This document shows positions 6,417 to 10,024 of a stretch of 10,024 bases of DNA, one piece after another. This DNA is from Spirogloea muscicola (taxonomy: Eukaryota > Streptophyta > Zygnematophyceae > Spirogloeales > Spirogloeaceae): contig WELB01000145.1 of assembly GCA_009602725.1 (NCBI GenBank), positions 253,159 to 263,182 of the forward strand, read 5' to 3'. The position numbers were made by a program, and so were the translations under genes. The notes under the pieces are model-generated. The model made no database searches, was not told the origin of the DNA, and saw only the letters and a list, made by a program, of their open reading frames with translations. Position 1 is the first letter of the stretch, and the number at the start of each line of letters is the position of its first letter.

Positions 6417-7784
6417 AGCGACCCGGCTGCAGGAAAGTCCACCGGCTCCCCATGGAAGCGGCGGACGATGACGTGGCGGGCGAGCTGGTTGAGCAGCTCG
6501 AGCCACCGAGCGCCCATCGCCCCGCTCGTGTCGATAGCCAGCGGAAAGAACTCGTCTTCCCGCGTATGATCAGCATATTTGAGCTCGAGCGGCGCAGGCG
6601 ATTGCATGCCCAGCCTTGATGGCACATGGGGCTGGATGTGAGCGGTTGTATGCGTCTGCGGTCACCACGTCCAGGATAAGACGTGGCCCGCCCGCTTGTG
6701 GGGAGGCCACAAGGTCTGCGCGACGTGCGTGGAGGCCGTCGGCCCTTTGCTGGAGCGGCATGACGGCGGACTTCTCCGCTGCCACCCAGAAGCCAGCCTC
6801 CACCAGGATGCCATGCATCGCATCCCGGAGGCGGTCGTGGGCCGCTGTCCGCTCTCCGCTGTGCGAACAGCGCAGAACATGAGCGGCCAGCTCCCCAGGC
6901 TCGGCCCCTTGCTTGCCACATTCGCACTGACGCACACCCTGGAGGCATGGCGGCGGCAGGCCCAGGAGCCGGTGGACGGCACTGCGAAAGACCTCGTCCG
7001 GGAGAGCGAGGGCATCGTTGAGGGCGAGGGCCTGGAGCCACGCCGCGGCTCCCGTGGAAGAGGCCGAGTGGAGTCTGGCGCGCCCGCGCGGGTCGGCCTC
7101 CGGGAGCTGCAGCAAGGCGGTGGTGAAGGCGGCCTTGTCCATCGCGGCTGCGAAGCGCGCTTAGACGCGCAGGTCGGCGGTGTGCGCGAGGTGCGCAAAG
7201 GAGACCGCCTGGCCCGCCAGGTCCGGGTGCGCCGCGAGCAGCTCCTGGTCGGCGGAGCGTAGGAAAGGCAGCACACCCGTTTCTACCTCCACTACCGCCT
7301 GCTCGAGCGCACGCCGGCCGTTGACCAAGAAGTGCTGGGCCACGGAGGCGGCTGTCTGCGCCCAGCTGCCGAGGTACGCCGCCCGGCAGGAACGGACGAG
7401 CGGGCGCAAGCAGAGACCGCTGTAATTGAGGGGTAGCGTCGCCTGATGAAGAGCGGCAGGCGACTGGGGGAAGCCCTGGTGGCGGACCAGGGCCGCCAGG
7501 CTCGTCACCATGCCTCCGTCGAATCCCGCGTCCGCTGCCAGCGCCCCTGGGGACATCGGAGTGGCCCGCATCGGATACTGGGGTCTCTGCGCCATGGCCT
7601 TGGTCTAATGGCCAGAGCCAGCTGCATATGCTGCAGCTCGGGGAGCCGGGCCGCAGGCTGGAGGTGCTCCTCGAGGCGGGCTCGCAGCTGCCCCTCCGCG
7701 AAGGACGGCGCACCGATGGGGACCCCTGGGAGGGTGAAGCCGTCTGCAGGAGTCAGGCATCCGGGGGGCAGCGCCAGGGTGGAT
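6417..7784 (-). pseudogene. LINE C-terminal half, - strand copy (right arm)
   Basis: This arm is the opposite-orientation counterpart of 5019-6390. In - strand order it reads DGFTLPGVPIGAPSFAEGQL, AQRPQYPMRATPMSPGALAA, RSCRAAYLGSWAQTAASVAQ and FAHLAHTADLRV, then a TAA at 7161-7163 where the left arm has a Gln codon. It continues ARFAAAMDKAAFTTALLQLP and WLQALALNDALALPDEVF, then an intact Cys knuckle CECG...HVLRCSH (C-x1-C-x12-H-x3-C). HDRLRDAMHGILVEAGFWVA follows, then ARRADLVASPQAGGPRLILD. A missing base near 7605 and an 8-base deletion between GAGCT repeats near 6581-6590 shift the frame, after which KYADHTREDEFFPLAIDTSG and GEPVDFPAAGSL follow. It is continuous upstream with the RT region at 7785-10014. 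The knuckle and the R-x-D...D motif define a restriction-like-endonuclease LINE. Confidence 0.85.
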
Positions 7785-8276
7785 GGGAGGCCGCAGGGGG
7801 ACCAAGCCGCGCACTTCGACGCCCGGGTGGACAGGCCGAGGGTGGCAAGCTGCCGCTCAAAGGTGACAAAGGCCGCCGCCACGTCTCTCGGAGGGCCGAC
7901 CATCATGGTGGTGTCGTCAGCGAAGGTGAGCAGAAGGACCCCTGGATGTGCTGCCGCGGTAGCCTGCAGAGCCCGGTGGTGAGCGACCAAAGAAGAAGCC
8001 GGCGAGGGGGTCCCTTGCCGCGTGCCCACTTGGAACTGCAGGACCTCCACTTGGTAACCTCCTGTCCTCCAGATCGATGCCGTATCGATGTGGCGCCAGG
8101 TGCACCTGCGCCGGCCCCGCATGCTGCTGCCAGAGAACGTGGCTCACCAGGGGGAAGAGGACCTCCCCAATGGCCATGGGCCTGACTCCCCCGCTCGGCT
8201 TGTCGAGGGCGAGCAGTGTCCTGGTGCACAGTACGCCGCGGATGCTGGCAGGCACATTGTACCGGGCCAGATGCTA
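7785..8276 (-). pseudogene. LINE reverse transcriptase core, motif A missing
   Basis: The - strand reads NVPASIRGVLCTRTLLALDK directly after an in-frame TAG at 8274-8276, then PSGGVRPMAIGEVLFPLVSH around 8140-8200, the fingers motif of non-LTR reverse transcriptases. After a frame change near 8060 comes VGTRQGTPSP (motif B, normally QGDP or QGCP) and then LLLTFADDTTMMVGP with the catalytic FADD at 7913-7924. RASKCAAWSP follows. Only about 58 residues separate GGVRP from QGTP, and I cannot find the motif A Asp (usually DxxNAF or DxxxAFD) that belongs there. An internal deletion of roughly the motif A segment is the simplest explanation. The enzyme would be inactive even without the stop and frameshift. 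It would otherwise polymerise cDNA from a nicked target primer. Confidence 0.8.
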
Positions 8277-9385
8277 GCAGATCTGCAGCAGCGCGTTGAA
8301 GTCCGCAGCCTCTCCCTCGAGGAAGATCTCCCGCAGGTGCTCAGTAAGCATGCGGGAGGGGCCGCCGGCGGCTGCGCGACGGCTGGTCTGCAGAGCCTTT
8401 TTGAGGGCGTTGGCATCCAAGACCACCTCCTCTGGCGGTGCGAAGGCGGCCAACCACGGTGGCAGGCTTGAGCTCGCCAGGGGTGCAGGGAGTCCAGGGC
8501 CGCACGAGTCGCCGCATTGGTCGGCGCCAGCATCGCATCGTCGAGGGCCTGCACAGCCCTGGAAAGCTCACCCGCGTGGCCGAAGCGAAGTGCCCGGCGG
8601 ACGCTGGCGGCCCTGTCGGGCGCTGCCCCTGTGCCACCACGGTTGGCCGCAGAGGCTGCCACGGCGGCGTCATGACGCGCCAGAAACTCCTCCCAGTGCC
8701 CGCTCTCGAACAACCGGACGCGCTCCAGCAAGGGCTGCTGGCCCTGCTTGCGGCTGTCGGGAGAGGCACGCCCGAGCAGCAGCCGGGGGAAGAGGAGGAA
8801 TAAGTTCCACGCCGCCTCGTCCCGGTGGTCCGCGACAATCCGCTGCGTCACCAGGCGGAGCGCGCGGCGGAGGTGCGGGCGCACCCAGCGCGGAACGTGG
8901 CGGAGGAGCGGCAGGGCCGCCTGGCGGTGGACTGCGGCCAGGTCTAGGCCAGCCAGCCACTGCCAGTGATGGGGCGTGGGCGGAAACGGCGCGGGAGGCC
9001 TGCCTGGTCTGCCGCGAAGACCACCCGCTGCCGCTGCGCTCTGCGCCTGTGCCGCACGGTTGTTACTGCACGTGCAGGCTCGCTCGTGGTTGGCCCGGCG
9101 GACCGCGAGGTGAAGGTCCTCTGGCAGGGCCGGCACAGCAGTGGTTCGGGCGAGTGAGGGGGGGGCGACGGCGGTCAAGCCGGCTCGCTCGGCGGGGTTG
9201 GAGGCGGCGGTGACCGGGGCGGCGTCGATGGCGCCGGAAGGCTGGGCGGTTCGAGAGGCGGGATGGCGGATGGTTGGGAAGGCGGCGTCGGGGGAGATGG
9301 GGCCGGTGGGGTCGACGGCGGCAGTGGTGGCGAAGGCTCGGCGGGCGGTGGCGGCTGCAGCACCTCTGTCGCCGGAGAAGCACAC
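8277..9385 (-). pseudogene. LINE polyprotein, region before the RT core
   Basis: From 9385 the - strand has a long open frame with ACTCSN and then WQWLAGLDLAAVHRQAALPL, LRRALRLVTQRIVADHRDEA, AWNLFLLFPRLLLGRAS, LLERVRLFESGHWEEFL and RRALRFGHAGELSRAVQALD. The AWxLxLLxPRLLL, LFxxGxWEEL and RALRxxxxGELSRAxxAL blocks are the usual lead-in to RT in a large class of LINE polyproteins from algae, protists and invertebrates. Two frame changes follow between about 8490 and 8420 (HPGELKPATVV, then FAPPEEVVLDANAL), and the reading continues RMLTEHLREIFLEGEAADFN to the TAG at 8274-8276. The role of this part is probably RNA or target binding; no enzymatic motif is visible. The opposite strand is also open over long distances here, as expected from the GC-rich codon pattern. 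Confidence 0.75.
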
Positions 9386-10014
9386 TCAGGGACGTCAGGG
9401 CCGAGCACATGGGGCATGGTACCCTGGGATGGAGGAGCGTGGTCACCTCGTGGGTCCCCTCGCATCTCAGGGGTGGAGGCGATAACGCAGGTGCCCGACG
9501 CTTCTCTTGGGCGGGAGGCGATAGAGTAATGGCCTTCGTGCTATGCTCCGTGGTATGCTCCGCCTGAGTAGACGCCAGGGCCGGGGCGATGGGGCTGCAA
9601 GCCGCGACGGCCGCTGCGGGCGGCGTGCCGGTGGGGCTGGCATGCCCCTTGAAGTATTCCGGTGCAATGAGACACCGCGACGAGTTGCGCAAAATCCCGC
9701 AGACAAGTTGGGCACAGCACGCGCGCGGGCTCCGCAGGCGGGGGTGACGGCGGCGGAAGAGGTGGGGGGGGCGCTGATGGGGGCGATGGCGAGGGGAGGG
9801 GGAAAGGCGGGGGGGGCTGCGGTGGAGGTGGCGTGGTGACGGCGTCGAGGGCGGCGCGGAGGAGGAGCCGCTGCGCCCAAGCGACCTTGGACGGGGGATA
9901 CTCGGGACTGCGGCTCCGCGGGCGGCGCCGAGGGCGCGCGGGTGGGGCGGCGGGGAGCAGAGCGGCGCTGGCGACGGCGGCGAAGGCGGCTGGCCCGGTC
10001 GCCGCGGACCCCAT
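9386..10014 (-). pseudogene. LINE N-terminal region: Cys-pair motifs and proline-rich tract
   Basis: An ATG at 10014 on the - strand opens MGSAATGPAAFAAVASAALL, an Ala/Arg/Pro-rich stretch, and then a proline-dominated tract over about 9750-9840. Next comes ARVLCPTCLRDFAQLVAV, a C-x2-C unit like the first half of a zinc finger. The frame then has to change near 9670 to read EYFKGHASPTG, which would supply the His. A second CPMC unit follows near 9425 (HPRVPCPMCSALTSLSV). N-terminal zinc fingers bind target DNA in R2-like LINEs. Whether this is the true start is uncertain because the window ends 10 bases upstream of the ATG. The several frames needed suggest decay here too. Confidence 0.55.
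9745..9840 (+). other. G-run cluster (G-quadruplex-like)
   Basis: The + strand has repeated G runs here (for example runs of eight near 9760 and 9810, with several runs of three to five between them). It is the complement of the proline codons of the LINE N-terminal region. Such spacing fits quadruplex-forming sequence, but the composition is fully explained by CCN codons on the other strand. Confidence 0.5.
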
Positions 10015-10024
10015 GGCGGGCGCC

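Larger units (their letters stand above)
5019..7784. repeat. Large LINE inverted repeat (about 1.37-kb arms, 26-bp apex)
   Basis: Arm 5019-6390 (1372 bases) and arm 6417-7784 (1368 bases) are reverse complements, with the same genes in the same order on opposite strands. In a 132-base sample (left arm from about 5082) I count 12 mismatches, about 91% identity. Homology begins at ATCCACCCTGGCGCTG on the left and stops at the matching point on the right, while the right copy continues alone into the RT core. Both copies lose the family's C-terminus at the same apex. The near-equal arm lengths and shared break point favour inverted duplication over two independent insertions. Confidence 0.9.

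Noticed and set aside
4729-6417. The 4729 fragment as the original 3' end of the right-hand LINE, separated by the inverted copy
   Set aside because: It is attractive because the breaks lie at the same protein block, but the overlapping bases (AGCTTCAACGCCGCCGG against GACTTTCCTGCAGCCGG) differ too much for two halves of one element. It is probably a separate insertion.
6319-7713. 464-codon open frame on the - strand, the longest in the window
   Set aside because: It is an out-of-frame shadow for most of its length. The family motifs (AYLGSWAQ, CECG...HVLRC, ARRADL...LILDV) are read in a neighbouring frame. GC-rich codons keep the wrong frame open.
8296-9213. 305-codon + strand open frame
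   Set aside because: It is antisense to the LINE region with AWNLFLLFPRLLL and GELSRA; the composition is typical of the complement of GC-rich codons.
7785-10014. An intact, autonomous LINE
   Set aside because: A TAG at 8274-8276, several frame changes, no motif A and a missing C-terminus make that impossible in this window.
1-10024. tRNA, rRNA, CRISPR array or bacterial operon
   Set aside because: I found no tRNA-like cloverleaf boxes, rRNA blocks, regularly spaced repeats or Shine-Dalgarno-linked genes. Spliced exons and retroelements indicate a nuclear eukaryotic locus.

Overview
The window looks like nuclear DNA of a GC-rich eukaryotic microalga, most likely a core chlorophyte. The case rests on a multi-exon gene with GTGCG/GTGAG-type splice donors, TGTAA (the green-algal polyadenylation signal) downstream of its stop, a plant-type TTTAGGG unit in an intron, a long (TC)n tract, and decayed retrotransposons filling the rest. 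Species cannot be fixed from sequence alone.

Left third (1-3.5 kb, + strand): a (TC)n microsatellite, then one host gene that I can assemble from six exons (424-579, 723-896, 1033-1317, 1917-2177, 2633-2849, 2976-3223; 446 codons). It encodes an APH-fold small-molecule kinase of the EcKL/CHK type, with an ATP-site Lys, HGDLRLDN catalytic loop and DFG-like metal site. The catalytic-loop exon has no ATG and is missed by simple ORF finding. Intron 3 carries a fold-back pair of Ty1/copia RNase H fragments.

Middle (3.8-5.0 kb, - strand): serial 3'-end relics of one non-LTR retrotransposon family. Three sites end in the same C-terminal LLTRGY-stop, one of them supported by only a few codons.

Right half (5.0-10.0 kb): a nearly symmetrical inverted repeat, arms 5019-6390 and 6417-7784, made of two opposed copies of the C-terminal half of that retrotransposon. 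The right copy continues upstream (- strand) to the window end and carries N-terminal Cys-pair motifs, a proline-rich stretch, the RT fingers motif and the FADD active site. With the C-terminal CxC...HxxxC knuckle and RxD...D endonuclease-like motif, this is an LINE of the restriction-like-endonuclease class. Stops, frameshifts and loss of RT motif A make every copy here defective.

The main observation is that two unrelated retroelements in 10 kb have the same fold-back shape: a copy that runs slightly past an apex and then returns as its own reverse complement. At the LINE apex a 6-bp inverted repeat sits where fold-back priming would need it. The copia fold-back lies inside an intron and so should be transcribed as a hairpin. 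I see no tRNA, rRNA, CRISPR array or bacterial operon.
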